Origin: Taylorella equigenitalis ATCC 35865
GTDB lineage: Bacteria; Pseudomonadota; Gammaproteobacteria; Burkholderiales; Burkholderiaceae_B
DNA length: 64,000 nucleotides
NCBI RefSeq assembly: GCF_000276685.1
Contig: NC_018108.1
Span: 930,001 to 994,000, forward strand
Reading direction: 5' to 3'
Translations under genes and position numbers: made by a program
Part shown: piece by piece, positions 18,413-28,410 of the stretch
Layout of the letters: each line of letters starts with the position of its first letter
Numbering within the stretch: the stretch's first letter is position 1
The notes under the pieces: generated by a model
What the model was told of the DNA's origin: nothing
The model's database searches: none
Seen by the model: only the letters and a program-made list of their open reading frames with translations

Positions 18413-19533
18413 TATGCATTTGAAAAGTCTAAAACAATATTCAGCATACGTCTTAAGGGTTCAGCCGCACCCCATAAAAGCTGATCACCAACAGTAAAAG
18501 CAGAAATGTAATTAGGACCCATATTTAGTTTTCTAACTCTGCCTACTGGGATATCAAGCGTACCAGATACCGCAACAGGAGTTAGTTTATGAATAGCGTC
18601 CTCTTTATTATTAGGTATAAATTTAGACCACTCTGTACTATTAGAAATTATGTCTTCTATATCAGAAAGTGGTACATCCTTTTTAAGTTTTATTGTTAGA
18701 GCCTGACTGTGAGAACGCATAGCACCAATTCTTACGCATAGACCATCAATAGGAATTATAGAATCGCCTTTTAAACCTAAAATTTTGTTTGTCTCAGATT
18801 GAGCCTTCCATTCTTCTCTAGATTGTCCATTTTCCAACTGGCTATCAATGTAAGGAATTAAATTTCCGGCTAATGGAACTCCAAATTGAGTAGTATCTAT
18901 GTCTCCTCTTTGCTTAGATAAAACTTGCTTATCTATCTCTAAAATCCCAGAGGCAGGATCATCTAAAAGATTTTTAACTTCGTTATTTAAAGTTCCAAAT
19001 TGCGTTAGTAATTCACGCATATGCTTAGCACCACCGCCTGAAGCAGCTTGATAAGTCATTGAAGTCATCCACTCAACTAGTCCACTTTTAAATAAACCTG
19101 CTATACCCATAAGCATACAACTAACAGTGCAATTTCCACCTGTAAATAATTTACCACCTGAATTTAAAGCTGAATCTATTACTTCACGATTTACAGGATC
19201 TAGAACAATAACTGCTTCTTCGTTCATGCGAAGTGCACTAGCAGCATCAATCCAATACCCATGCCAACCAGATGATCTTAATTTCGGATAAATTTCTTTT
19301 GTGTAGTCACCTCCATGACAGCTTAAAATAACTGGCAACTTTGATAATGCTTCAACAGAATATGCATCCTGAAGAGGGCCAGAATCTGCCCAGTTTGGAG
19401 AATCTCCACCTGCACTACTGGTAGAGAAAAAAATTGGATTTATTCGATTGAAATCACCTTCATCTCGCATCCTCTGCATAAGTACAGAGCCCACCATACC
19501 TCTATATCCAACGAAACCAACATCTAATCTCAT
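18412..19533 (-). CDS. asd: Aspartate-semialdehyde dehydrogenase
   Basis: Makes aspartate semialdehyde from aspartyl phosphate with NADPH, the branch point to lysine/diaminopimelate, threonine and methionine. The 373 residues begin with the nucleotide motif [18 protein letters not shown]; the catalytic Cys lies in [12 protein letters not shown] (about 136) and the substrate region in [14 protein letters not shown]. The enzyme type (gamma-proteobacterial-like long form) fits. It sits 11 bases after leuB and supplies substrate for thrB and dapD products in this window. Confidence 0.97.
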   Translation of the reverse strand: MRLDVGFVGYRGMVGSVLMQRMRDEGDFNRINPIFFSTSSAGGDSPNWADSGPLQDAYSVEALSKLPVILSCHGGDYTKEIYPKLRSSGWHGYWIDAASALRMNEEAVIVLDPVNREVIDSALNSGGKLFTGGNCTVSCMLMGIAGLFKSGLVEWMTSMTYQAASGGGAKHMRELLTQFGTLNNEVKNLLDDPASGILEIDKQVLSKQRGDIDTTQFGVPLAGNLIPYIDSQLENGQSREEWKAQSETNKILGLKGDSIIPIDGLCVRIGAMRSHSQALTIKLKKDVPLSDIEDIISNSTEWSKFIPNNKEDAIHKLTPVAVSGTLDIPVGRVRKLNMGPNYISAFTVGDQLLWGAAEPLRRMLNIVLDFSNA

Positions 19534-19544
19534 TTTTATCCTTA

Positions 19545-20618
19545 TTATTTTGAAAGTTTACTAATTACGGCATCGGCCATTTCTACTGTGCCAACAATAT
19601 TTTGACTATCTTCATTGCTTACAATATCTAAAGTTCTATAGCCCTCCTTAATCACTTCAGCCACTGCACTTTCAAGCCTCTTAGCTTCATCTTCCATCTT
19701 AAAGCTATATCTAAGCATAAGAGCAGCAGACAATATAGTGGCTAGTGGATTTGCCTTATTTTGACCAGCTATGTCAGGGGCTGACCCATGGCTTGGTTCA
19801 TACAATCCTTGAGAGCTAGAGTTCAAGGAAGCGGATGGCAACATACCTATTGAGCCAGTTAGCATAGATGCTTCGTCAGATAAAATGTCGCCAAACAAAT
19901 TCCCTGTAAGAATTACATCAAAATCTTTTGGAGCTCTAACAAGTTGCATAGCTGCATTATCAATATACATATGAGATAGCATCACATCTGGATATTGCTT
20001 AGAAACTTTGATAACAACGTCCCTCCACAACTGTGAAGTCTCAAGAACATTTGCTTTATCTACTGAGCAAAGTTTTTTACTTCTAAAAGAGGCAGTTTTA
20101 AACGCAATATGGGCAATGCGTTCGACTTCACTCTCCCTATAGCACATAGTATCAAAGCCTTCGCTTTCACCATTGGGTAAATCTCTTATACCCCTAGGCT
20201 TACCAAAATAAACATCTCCTGTCAACTCGCGAACTATGACAATATCCAACCCTGAAACTACTTCAGGTTTAAGGGTAGAAGCTTGTGCTAACTCAGGATA
20301 TAAAAATGCTGGCCTAAGATTTGCGAACAAACCCAAATTTTTTCTAAGTCCTAATATAGCTTGTTCAGGTCTTAATTCTCTATCTAAACTATCGTACTTC
20401 CAATCGCCAACAGCTCCAAATAATACAGCCTGTGATCGATTGGCTAACTCTAAAGTTTGTTCTGGCAATGGATGCCCAAATTGGTCATAAGCTGCTCCTC
20501 CAACAGGAAGTTCTTCGAATTCAAGACCAAGATTTAATTCCTTAAGAACTCTTACAGCTTGCGAAACGATTTCAGGACCAATTCCGTCTCCTGGTAATAC
20601 TGCTACTAATTTATTCAT
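19545..20618 (-). CDS. leuB: 3-isopropylmalate dehydrogenase
   Basis: NAD-dependent oxidative decarboxylase of leucine synthesis, 357 residues. Features: [12 protein letters not shown] at the N-terminus, substrate Arg residues in [36 protein letters not shown], and [26 protein letters not shown] containing Asp metal ligands (named here in parts). The start overlaps leuD by 8 bases (ATG at 20618), as in tightly coupled leu operons. Confidence 0.97.
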   Translation of the reverse strand: MNKLVAVLPGDGIGPEIVSQAVRVLKELNLGLEFEELPVGGAAYDQFGHPLPEQTLELANRSQAVLFGAVGDWKYDSLDRELRPEQAILGLRKNLGLFANLRPAFLYPELAQASTLKPEVVSGLDIVIVRELTGDVYFGKPRGIRDLPNGESEGFDTMCYRESEVERIAHIAFKTASFRSKKLCSVDKANVLETSQLWRDVVIKVSKQYPDVMLSHMYIDNAAMQLVRAPKDFDVILTGNLFGDILSDEASMLTGSIGMLPSASLNSSSQGLYEPSHGSAPDIAGQNKANPLATILSAALMLRYSFKMEDEAKRLESAVAEVIKEGYRTLDIVSNEDSQNIVGTVEMADAVISKLSK

Positions 20619-21258
20619 TTATACCTCTTAGCCAACTGTGAGTTTGAAGCCTATTATTTTGAAAATTAGTAATATCTTCTGTACTTCCTAAAGTAATACC
20701 TATATCATCAAGCCCCTTTAAGAGACAGTATTTCCTAAATTTATCAATCTCAAAAGAAATTTCAGACCCATCAGGTTTAACCAAAACTTGATTTTCTAAA
20801 TCAACTGTCAGCGAATAACCTTCAGTGGATTCCACTTCTTTGAAAAGCTCATCTACTACTTCCACAGGTAATTTAATAAGTAATAATCCATTTTTAAAAC
20901 TGTTATTGTGAAAAATATCAGCAAAACTGCTTGCTAATATCACACGAAATCCATTTTGTAGTAAAGCCCAAGGGGCGTGCTCACGCGATGATCCACAACC
21001 AAAATTACTTTTAGTTAATAGTATGCTAGCTCCCTTATATCTAGGAAGATTTAAAACAAAATCTGGATTAAGAGGTCTTTTTGAATTATCCATACCAGGC
21101 TCTCCATGATCCAAATAACGCAGTTCATCAAAGGCATTTGGTCCAAAACCAGATCTGGAAATTGATTTTAAAAATTGCTTAGGAATAATTAAATCTGTAT
21201 CTACATTATCCCTATCAAGTGGCACGACCAATCCTGTATGTTTTATAAATTCTTGCAT
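20611..21258 (-). CDS. leuD: 3-isopropylmalate dehydratase small subunit
   Basis: Swivel-domain subunit that joins LeuC to form isopropylmalate isomerase. The 215 residues contain [20 protein letters not shown] near the N-terminus, the [14 protein letters not shown] substrate-recognition loop and [16 protein letters not shown]. The length is that of the proteobacterial short form. Nine bases separate it from leuC. Confidence 0.97.
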   Translation of the reverse strand: MQEFIKHTGLVVPLDRDNVDTDLIIPKQFLKSISRSGFGPNAFDELRYLDHGEPGMDNSKRPLNPDFVLNLPRYKGASILLTKSNFGCGSSREHAPWALLQNGFRVILASSFADIFHNNSFKNGLLLIKLPVEVVDELFKEVESTEGYSLTVDLENQVLVKPDGSEISFEIDKFRKYCLLKGLDDIGITLGSTEDITNFQNNRLQTHSWLRGINE

Positions 21259-21267
21259 ACTTAGTCC

Positions 21268-22689
21268 CTATTGATCTTGATTTAAACTTGAAAAATTTCG
21301 AACATCCACAAAATGTCCAGCTATAGCAGCAGCCGCTGCCATGGAAGGACTTACAAGATGAGTTCGACCTCCATGACCCTGACGACCTTCGAAATTTCTA
21401 TTTGATGTAGAGGCACATCTCTCAAGCGGACTTAATCTGTCATTATTCATAGCTAAGCACATAGAACAACCAGGAGATCTCCACTCAAATCCGGCATCCG
21501 TAAAAACTTTATCTAATCCCTCAAGTTCAGCTTGCTCTTTTACAAGTCCAGACCCTGGAACAACCATCGCCAATTTAATATTGCTAGCAATTGTTTTTCC
21601 TTTAACTATTTCAGCTGCACTTCTAATATCTTCAATCCTACTATTGGTACAGGAACCTATAAAAACTTTGTCTATTTTTATATCAACTATTTTTTGATTC
21701 GGTTTCAAGCCCATATATTCTAATGCCCTGGCAATGCCCTGTGACCTAGTAGAATCAGATTCTGCAAATGGGTCGGGAACACTATCCTCAATACCCAAGA
21801 CCATCTCAGGTGACGTACCCCATGTAACTTGAGGTACCACTTTTGAAGCATCAATATTTATAACCTTATCAAAATGGGCACCTTCATCAGAATGAAGAGT
21901 TTTCCAATACCCAACAGCCTCTTCCCATTTTTCTCCTTTTGGAGCAAATGGTTTGTCTTTAAAATACTCAATTGTCTTATCGTCAACAGCAACTAATCCA
22001 GATCTAGCACCTGCTTCTATAGACATATTGCAAATAGTAAGCCTAGACTCAATAGACAAATTTCGTATAGTGGAACCTGCAAATTCAATAGCATATCCAG
22101 TCCCACCTGCTGTCCCTATCTGGCCAATAATATATAAAATCAAATCTTTGGATGTACAGGCTTTAGGAAGTTTACCCTCAACCTTAATCAACATATTTTT
22201 ATCTTTAGTTTTAATTAGTGTTTGTGTTGATAGTACATGCTCAACCTCAGAAGTGCCGATTCCAAAAGCCAAGGCTCCAATAGCACCGTGAGTACTTGTA
22301 TGTGAATCTCCGCAAACTACAGTCATCCCAGGCAATGTAGCTCCCTGCTCTGGTCCTACAACATGGACAATACCATTTCTCACATCATCCACATCAAAAA
22401 AAGTGATTCCAAACTCTTCGCAATTTTTTCTTAAAGTATCAACTTGCAATTTGGCAATGGGCTCATCTATCCCATTTTGTATATTTTTAGTGGGAATATT
22501 GTGATCTACAACAGCAAGATTCGCATCAATTCTCCATGGCATGCGGTTATTAAGCTTTAGCCCTTCAAAAGCTTGCGGACTGGTGACTTCATGTAAAAGC
22601 TGCCTATCAATATAGATTAAAGATGTTCCATCATCGGATTCTTTAACTACATGAGCATCCCATAATTTATCGTATAAAGTCTTTTTCAT
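21268..22689 (-). CDS. leuC: 3-isopropylmalate dehydratase large subunit
   Basis: Aconitase-type 4Fe-4S subunit of isopropylmalate isomerase, 473 residues. Cluster Cys residues lie in IGSCTNSR and in [11 protein letters not shown]; other motifs are [26 protein letters not shown] and [20 protein letters not shown]. The start [15 protein letters not shown] overlaps the end of the DUF2069 gene by 23 bases, so leuC-leuD-leuB-asd-truA read as a single run. leuA is not in the window. Confidence 0.97.
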   Translation of the reverse strand: MKKTLYDKLWDAHVVKESDDGTSLIYIDRQLLHEVTSPQAFEGLKLNNRMPWRIDANLAVVDHNIPTKNIQNGIDEPIAKLQVDTLRKNCEEFGITFFDVDDVRNGIVHVVGPEQGATLPGMTVVCGDSHTSTHGAIGALAFGIGTSEVEHVLSTQTLIKTKDKNMLIKVEGKLPKACTSKDLILYIIGQIGTAGGTGYAIEFAGSTIRNLSIESRLTICNMSIEAGARSGLVAVDDKTIEYFKDKPFAPKGEKWEEAVGYWKTLHSDEGAHFDKVINIDASKVVPQVTWGTSPEMVLGIEDSVPDPFAESDSTRSQGIARALEYMGLKPNQKIVDIKIDKVFIGSCTNSRIEDIRSAAEIVKGKTIASNIKLAMVVPGSGLVKEQAELEGLDKVFTDAGFEWRSPGCSMCLAMNNDRLSPLERCASTSNRNFEGRQGHGGRTHLVSPSMAAAAAIAGHFVDVRNFSSLNQDQ

Positions 22690-23074
22690 TTGATTCCCTA
22701 TGATTTTTTTTCTTTGCTTTATAAGCTAATTTAGCAGGTCTTAAATATGCAAGTGAGCATATAAAAATGCCCGTAGATAAAACAAATTCAACCAGACCAA
22801 GTATGTTTGAAATACTAGTAGTATCAGACATCATGCGTACAATGCCTTCCATTACATAAAACAAAATAACGAGTGATAACCACTGAAGAAGATATATGTC
22901 ACCCTTATATGTGCCATACAAAAGAAAAAACAATGGCATAACTTTTAGAACATATAAACTTCCACCTGGAACTAAAGGATCTAACCATAGTTCCCAAAAA
23001 ACGTTAAATATTATTAGTGTTAGTAATAATAAAAATAAAACTAACTTTATAAAATTGTTCTGAGATTTCTCCAC
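22667..23074 (-). CDS. DUF2069 membrane protein
   Basis: Small inner-membrane protein of 135 residues with four hydrophobic helices. The segments [39 protein letters not shown] and the positively charged C-terminus [11 protein letters not shown] match the DUF2069 pattern. Function unknown. It is divergent from the YihY-family gene, with which it is often adjacent in betaproteobacteria, and overlaps leuC. Confidence 0.8.
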   Translation of the reverse strand: MEKSQNNFIKLVLFLLLLTLIIFNVFWELWLDPLVPGGSLYVLKVMPLFFLLYGTYKGDIYLLQWLSLVILFYVMEGIVRMMSDTTSISNILGLVEFVLSTGIFICSLAYLRPAKLAYKAKKKNHRESNEKDFIR

Positions 23075-23172
23075 AATCTTTAATAGATTAACAAAAAAAT
23101 GTAATTTTTCATTTTAACGAATTTAATCTTAAGATTGTTATACTTACATCAGGTCAAATTACGGGGTAAATA

Positions 23173-24510
23173 ATGTCTGACATAGTCGATGAGGCTGAAC
23201 AACTAGAGCAAATTCAAGAAGTTCATGAAATCGAGGAATCTAATAATTTAGAAGGCATAAAAACCAAAATATCTTGCAGAGAAACTCTTTTATATATCTA
23301 TAACAGGGTCCTTAAAGAAAACATTACTCAAGTTGCTGGCACCCTGACATACACTACTGTTCTAGCTATAGTTCCCCTGCTCGCTGTAATTCTGTCTTTA
23401 TTTACTGCTTTCCCTATGTTCAACACAATGCAAGGCGATTTGCAAAATTACATGACCAGCAATTTGATGCCCGAAAGCATATCAGATCAAATCATGAATT
23501 ATCTAAATCAATTTGCTGAAAGTGCAAGAGGCATGACCGTAGTTGGGTCTGTATTCTTAGTCATAACATCTATTATGCTTATGAAGACAGTAGATGAAGT
23601 CCTTAACAAAATGTTTAGGGTAAGTAAACAAAGACCTCTTTGGGTAAGGATTCTTATATATTGGGCTATTCTTTCGGTTGGACCATTTGTATTTGCAACT
23701 AGTATTTGGGCTAGCTCGTATGTAACTAGGGCAAAATTAGGGATGGGGGTTGATTTAAGTTTTGTACAAAACTTAGTTGGGACTATTTTCCCATTTATTT
23801 TGTCATTTATTTCCTTTTCCTTAATCTACAAAATTGTTCCTAACAGACAGGTACACTGGAAGGATGCACTCATCGGCGGTGCTACCGCCGCTCTGCTTTT
23901 TGAGGGACTTAAATTAGGCTTTGCTTACTATATCTCGAGATTTCCTTCTTATACTTTAATCTACGGAACATTTGCCACCATACCATTATTTTTATTATGG
24001 ATTTATATTTCTTGGATTATCGTGCTAGCAGGTGCATTGCTTGTTTCTATGCTACCCCAATTACGATATGGTTTTGATCAAACATATAACAAAATTGGAG
24101 CTGATTTTATACAAGCTATAAGAATTTTAAGATTGCTTGATCAATCTAGAAATGAAAATCCACCTGGTAAAAGTACCAACACAATTGTGTATGATATTCA
24201 TGGTGAGATAGCCCACACATTAATGATTCTTGATAAATTAAAAACACTTGGATACATAGTTAATACTGAGGGTAAACGCTCTGAAAGATGGGTTTTAGCT
24301 AGCGACTATGATATGGACATGTCTAAACTAAAAGATATGTTTATCCTAAGTAGTTCTATAGACAAAATAACAGATAAAAATATGAAGACTCAAATGGCCA
24401 GGCTTTTATTAGATGAAAATGTTACTTTAGGAGATCTACTTTCTACTAATGCTAAGAGGATTAGCAACACTAAGTTCAGTAGAATCGATGGAACAATCCA
24501 AAATAATTGA
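23173..24510 (+). CDS. YihY/BrkB family inner-membrane protein
   Basis: The 445-residue protein has a short cytosolic N-terminus, about six hydrophobic helices (residues ~50-300) and a soluble C-terminal domain of ~140 residues, probably a winged-helix-like region. QVAGTLTYTTVLAIVPLLAVILS and FATIPLFLLWIYISWIIVLAGA (each cited in part) are family hallmarks; BrkB of Bordetella is a relative linked to serum resistance. Early reports of RNase BN activity for YihY were not upheld. Its last 75 bases overlap the convergent ferredoxin gene. Confidence 0.88.
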   Translation: MSDIVDEAEQLEQIQEVHEIEESNNLEGIKTKISCRETLLYIYNRVLKENITQVAGTLTYTTVLAIVPLLAVILSLFTAFPMFNTMQGDLQNYMTSNLMPESISDQIMNYLNQFAESARGMTVVGSVFLVITSIMLMKTVDEVLNKMFRVSKQRPLWVRILIYWAILSVGPFVFATSIWASSYVTRAKLGMGVDLSFVQNLVGTIFPFILSFISFSLIYKIVPNRQVHWKDALIGGATAALLFEGLKLGFAYYISRFPSYTLIYGTFATIPLFLLWIYISWIIVLAGALLVSMLPQLRYGFDQTYNKIGADFIQAIRILRLLDQSRNENPPGKSTNTIVYDIHGEIAHTLMILDKLKTLGYIVNTEGKRSERWVLASDYDMDMSKLKDMFILSSSIDKITDKNMKTQMARLLLDENVTLGDLLSTNAKRISNTKFSRIDGTIQNN

Positions 24511-24735
24511 ATCCTTAGCCTTACAGCAACAAGGTAAAATCTCGTCAGGTCCTATATAAGCAAGTGGATCCAATAAGTACTCTACCTCTCCTACCCTTAT
24601 TTTAGTTCTGCATGTCCCACAAAAGCCTGAACGACAATGGCTTGGAACATTATGACCAGTCCGCTCCAATCCCTCCAGTAAAGTTTCATTTTCTAGAGTG
24701 TGAAAACCAAGGCTTTGCGTTATGACATAAGCCAT
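24436..24735 (-). CDS. 2Fe-2S ferredoxin of the RNR operon (YfaE-like)
   Basis: Small plant-type ferredoxin of 99 residues, likely to deliver electrons for rebuilding the diferric-tyrosyl cofactor of NrdB, as YfaE does in E. coli. Cluster ligands are Cys34, Cys39 and Cys42 (HCRSGFCGTCR) and one of Cys69-71 in the LPCCCK segment. It lies three bases after nrdB on the same strand. About 25 C-terminal residues overlap the end of the YihY-family gene on the opposite strand, an unusually long convergent overlap. Confidence 0.9.
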   Translation of the reverse strand: MAYVITQSLGFHTLENETLLEGLERTGHNVPSHCRSGFCGTCRTKIRVGEVEYLLDPLAYIGPDEILPCCCKAKDSIILDCSIDSTELSVANPLSISRK

Positions 24736-24738
24736 GAT

Positions 24739-25872
24739 TTAAAGATCATCAGCACTAAGTTCGTCAATATCTAAATTTGAATCAACCTGTCCTACGAGAT
24801 AAGAAGTTAATTCAACTTCTTGAGGTGCAACTTGAACATTATCAGATGTAAGCCATGTATTAATCCATGGAATTGGGTTTTGTTTTGATTGTGGAAATGC
24901 TTCCTCAAGCCCAACAGCGGACATACGAATATTTGTAATGTACTCAACATATTGAATAAGAATTTCTTTGTTTAGACCAATCATAGATCCATCTTTAAAC
25001 AAATATTCAGCCCAAGCTTTTTCCTGTTCAGCTGCACTTTTGAACAACTCAAAACATTGATTTTTTAATTCACTTGCAATATGAGCCATTTCAGGATCAT
25101 CTGCACCAGAACTCATAATGTTAAGCATATGTTGCGTACTAGTTAAATGCAGGGCTTCATCTCTTGCAATTAGCTTAATAATTTTGGCATTACCTTCCAT
25201 AAGTTTGCGTTCGGCAAAAGCAAATGAACATGCAAAACTTACATAAAATCGTATAGCTTCAAGAACATTAACTGCCATAAGGCAAAGGTAAAGACGCTTT
25301 TTAAGTTCATAAATGCTCACCTTTATTTCCCTACCGTTTACGTTATGTACACCCTCACCAAACATTTCGTAAAACTGAGTTAGTTCAATTAACTCATCAT
25401 AATATTTTGAGATGTCTTGGGCTCTTTCTAAGATATGCTTATTTCTAACAATATCATCAAAAATAGAACTCGGATCAACTGATATATTTCTAATAATATG
25501 TGTGTATGACCTTGAGTGAATAGTTTCAGAAAATGACCATGTCTCAATCCAGGTCTCTAATTCAGGAATAGATACCAACGGTAGAAAAGCTACATTTGGA
25601 CTTCTACCCTGTATTGAATCTAAAAGAGTTTGATATTTAAGATTACTAATAAATATGTGCTTTTCATGATCAGGCAACCCTGCATAATCTATTCTGTCCT
25701 GTGAAACATCAATTTCTTCAGGACGCCAAAAGAATGAGAGTTGTTTTTCAATTAACTTTTCAAAAATCTCATATTTTTGTTGGTCATAGCGTGCAACATT
25801 AACTGATTGACCAAAAAACATAGGTTCTTTTAATGCATTATTTGGTGTCTGACAAAACGTACTATATTTCAT
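24739..25872 (-). CDS. nrdB: Ribonucleotide reductase class Ia, beta subunit
   Basis: Small R2 subunit holding the diferric-tyrosyl radical that starts catalysis in NrdA, 377 residues. It has the E. coli-type start [34 protein letters not shown], quoted in pieces: [10 protein letters not shown] and [11 protein letters not shown]. Iron-ligand segments are [34 protein letters not shown] and [15 protein letters not shown]. The acidic tail [13 protein letters not shown] is the docking peptide for NrdA. It follows nrdA by 22 bases and precedes the ferredoxin gene. Confidence 0.97.
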   Translation of the reverse strand: MKYSTFCQTPNNALKEPMFFGQSVNVARYDQQKYEIFEKLIEKQLSFFWRPEEIDVSQDRIDYAGLPDHEKHIFISNLKYQTLLDSIQGRSPNVAFLPLVSIPELETWIETWSFSETIHSRSYTHIIRNISVDPSSIFDDIVRNKHILERAQDISKYYDELIELTQFYEMFGEGVHNVNGREIKVSIYELKKRLYLCLMAVNVLEAIRFYVSFACSFAFAERKLMEGNAKIIKLIARDEALHLTSTQHMLNIMSSGADDPEMAHIASELKNQCFELFKSAAEQEKAWAEYLFKDGSMIGLNKEILIQYVEYITNIRMSAVGLEEAFPQSKQNPIPWINTWLTSDNVQVAPQEVELTSYLVGQVDSNLDIDELSADDL

Positions 25873-25894
25873 AATTAATCCTTAGGGTGCAAAA

Positions 25895-28171
25895 TTATAT
25901 TTTGCAGGCACCTCCTGCACAATCGTCTTCCTTAGATGTATCTTGTATATCATCAGATCCATCCCTCGTATTATGATAGTACAAAGTTTTAACTCCGTAC
26001 TTATACGCTTTGAGCAAATCTTTGATCAATTGCATCATAGGCACGAGACCATTTTCAAATTTCTTAGGATCGTAATTTGTATTTGCAGATATGGATTGAT
26101 CCACAAACTTTTGCATAATTCCGACTATTTGAAGATAGCCATCCATATTTGGTAGCTGCCATAAAGTCTCATATTTGTCCTTGAGTTCTTTGTAATCTGG
26201 AACTATCTGCTTAAGGATTCCGTCTTTAGATTGCTTAACTGTAATAAGCCCCCTAGGTGGTTCGATACCATTGGTAGCGTTTGATATCTGACTAGAGGTC
26301 TCTGATGGCATAAGAGCTGTTAATGTAGAATTTCTCAACCCATACTTAACTATATCAACCCTTAAAGTATCCCAATCTAAACGCAATGGCTCCTTACAAA
26401 AATCATCAACTGATTTTTTATAAGTATCAATTGGTAAGACACCTTGAGAATATTTGGTTTCATCAAAAGCTGGACACGGTCCAAATTCTTTAGCTAAATT
26501 CATTGAAGCCTTTAGCAAGTAATACTGAATAGCTTCAAAAGTCTGGTGTGTGATAGCATTGCCACTACCATCAGAATATTTTGCTCCATTTTTTGCTAGG
26601 TAGTATGCGAAATTTATAACTCCAACCCCAAGCGAACGACGGTTCATAGTACTAATTTGAGCAGCTTTAATCGGATAATCTTGATAATCAAGAAGTGCAT
26701 CTAATGCACGCACAACAAGGTCAGCTAAATGTTCTAACTCATCTAAACTGTCGATGGCACCTAGATTAAAAGCTGATAAAGTGCAAAGTGCAATCTCACC
26801 TTTTGGATCATTAATATCATCCAAAGGTTTAGTTGGCAATGTAATCTCCAAGCATAGATTGCTTTGTCTTATAGGTGCTTTTTTAGGGTCAAAAGCTCCA
26901 TGTGTATTGCAATGATCTACGTTTTGTATGTAGATACGACCAGTACTAGCCCTCTCCTGCATAAGCATAGAAAATAAATCATTCGACTTAACTTGACGCT
27001 TCCTGATACTAGGGTCCTGTTCATATTTAGTATATAGTTGCTCAAATGTATCTTGATCCTCAAAAAATGCATCATAAAGACCAGGTACATCGGAAGGAGA
27101 AAATAAAGTAATGTTCTGACCTTTCACAAGCCTTTCATACATAAGACGGTTTAGCTGCACCCCATAATCCATGTGACGCACACGATTAGCTTCTACACCC
27201 CTATTATTTTTAAGAACAAGAAGCGATTCCACTTCCAAATGCCAAATAGGATAGAATAAAGTCGCTGCTCCACCACGTACTCCCCCTTGAGAGCAACACT
27301 TTACAGCCGTTTGGAAATGCTTATAAAAAGGAATACAACCAGTATGCCTAGCTTCTCCACCTCGAATTGGACTCCCTTCAGCACGAATTCGCCCTGCATT
27401 AATCCCAATACCAGCTCTCTGAGAAACATATCTAACAATCGCAGAACTTGTAGCATTAATCGAATCCAAACTATCACCACATTCAATCAAAACGCATGAG
27501 CTAAATTGACGAGTTGGAGTTCTGACACCAGCCATAATTGGGGTTGGCAATGAAATCTTAAAAGTTGAAGTCGCATCGTAGAATTCTCTTATGTACTTTA
27601 AACGAACATCCTTAGGATACTTAGCAAATAAGCATGCTGCTACGAGCACATATAAAAACTGAGGTGTCTCGTAAATCTCTCCACTAACACGATTTTGAAC
27701 TAAATATTTTCCCTGCATCTGCATAACAGCCACATACGAGAAATCCCAATCTCTGTCATGCACTAAGTAGCTGTTCATCTCTTCAAATTCATCTTTTGAG
27801 TAATCTGAAATTATATTTTTGTCGTAAACACCCTTTTGAATTAAGGATGATACATGGTCATACAAATGGGGTGGAACATGATCACCATAAGCTTTTTTTC
27901 TGATATTTATCATCGCAAGTCTAGCCGCTAAATACTGATAATCAGGTGTATCCGTGGAAATTAAATCAGCAGCTGCTTTAATGATTGTTTCTTGTATATC
28001 TTGAGTTTGAATACCATCATAAAATTGAATTTGAGAATTAAGTTCAACTTGTGATGTAGAGACATTATCCAGGCCATTTGCGGCCCAATCGATTACACGA
28101 TGGATTTTTTCAAGGTCTAACGGCTCAGATCGGCCATCACGCTTGATAACAGAGATGGTATTAGTGTTCAT
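25895..28171 (-). CDS. nrdA: Ribonucleotide reductase class Ia, alpha subunit
   Basis: Catalytic R1 subunit, 758 residues, that reduces ribonucleoside diphosphates. An N-terminal ATP-cone (VIKRDGRSEPLDLEKIHRVI, about 8-27) provides activity control. The radical/active-site region includes SSCVLIECGDSLDSI and the NLCLEITLPT and CTLSAFNLGAI segments with catalytic Cys residues. The C-terminal swinging pair is in DCAGGACKI, near-identical to the E. coli ending. The ATG at 28171 is preceded by a promoter with tandem NrdR boxes, so NrdR repression is expected. Confidence 0.97.
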   Translation of the reverse strand: MNTNTISVIKRDGRSEPLDLEKIHRVIDWAANGLDNVSTSQVELNSQIQFYDGIQTQDIQETIIKAAADLISTDTPDYQYLAARLAMINIRKKAYGDHVPPHLYDHVSSLIQKGVYDKNIISDYSKDEFEEMNSYLVHDRDWDFSYVAVMQMQGKYLVQNRVSGEIYETPQFLYVLVAACLFAKYPKDVRLKYIREFYDATSTFKISLPTPIMAGVRTPTRQFSSCVLIECGDSLDSINATSSAIVRYVSQRAGIGINAGRIRAEGSPIRGGEARHTGCIPFYKHFQTAVKCCSQGGVRGGAATLFYPIWHLEVESLLVLKNNRGVEANRVRHMDYGVQLNRLMYERLVKGQNITLFSPSDVPGLYDAFFEDQDTFEQLYTKYEQDPSIRKRQVKSNDLFSMLMQERASTGRIYIQNVDHCNTHGAFDPKKAPIRQSNLCLEITLPTKPLDDINDPKGEIALCTLSAFNLGAIDSLDELEHLADLVVRALDALLDYQDYPIKAAQISTMNRRSLGVGVINFAYYLAKNGAKYSDGSGNAITHQTFEAIQYYLLKASMNLAKEFGPCPAFDETKYSQGVLPIDTYKKSVDDFCKEPLRLDWDTLRVDIVKYGLRNSTLTALMPSETSSQISNATNGIEPPRGLITVKQSKDGILKQIVPDYKELKDKYETLWQLPNMDGYLQIVGIMQKFVDQSISANTNYDPKKFENGLVPMMQLIKDLLKAYKYGVKTLYYHNTRDGSDDIQDTSKEDDCAGGACKI

Positions 28172-28197
28172 ATAAAGTCCAGCAAAGATTTACAGGA

Positions 28198-28231
28198 CTA
28201 AATATAGACTCTTGTTAAAATCTATATTTAG
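28198..28231. repeat. 11-bp inverted repeat in the nrdA leader
   Basis: CTAAATATAGA (28198-28208) and TCTATATTTAG (28221-28231) are perfect inverted arms around 12 nt. The second arm lies in the promoter-distal NrdR box. It could form an RNA hairpin about 25 bases before nrdA, or present a mirrored half of the NrdR site. Confidence 0.75.
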
Positions 28232-28234
28232 TAA
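28219..28234. promoter_or_regulatory. NrdR box 2
   Basis: AATCTATATTTAGTAA agrees with about 11 of 16 positions of the NrdR consensus ACACWATATATWGTGT. It lies 16 bases from the better box at 28251, giving centre-to-centre spacing of 32 bp (three helical turns), as is characteristic for NrdR pairs. Confidence 0.6.
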
Positions 28235-28250
28235 TGTTTATATGCCCAAG

Positions 28251-28266
28251 GCACAATATATAGTAT
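28251..28266. promoter_or_regulatory. NrdR box 1
   Basis: GCACAATATATAGTAT agrees with 14 of 16 positions of the NrdR consensus. It overlaps the -10 element of the nrdA promoter, a repressing position. nrdR itself is not in the window. Confidence 0.75.
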
Positions 28267-28288
28267 CTAATTAAATAAATAACTACAA
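28260..28288 (-). promoter_or_regulatory. nrdA promoter
   Basis: On the minus strand TTGTAG (28288-28283) and TACTAT (28265-28260) are 17 bases apart; transcription would start near 28253 and yield a leader of about 80 nt. Confidence 0.55.
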
Positions 28289-28410
28289 GAAAATGCCTAC
28301 GTGTTATACATCGTTAAGAATTAGGATTTAACTTGCTATCAACAATTTCTACTAGAGAATATTTTTTTTAGTTTTGTTGATTTTCATCAACAAATTTCAT
28401 CTAAGTTATT

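Noticed and set aside
28374-28395. Hairpin TTTGTTGA/TCAACAAA as dusA terminator
   Set aside because: Read on the dusA strand the stem is followed by an A-run, not a U-run, so it is not a canonical intrinsic terminator.
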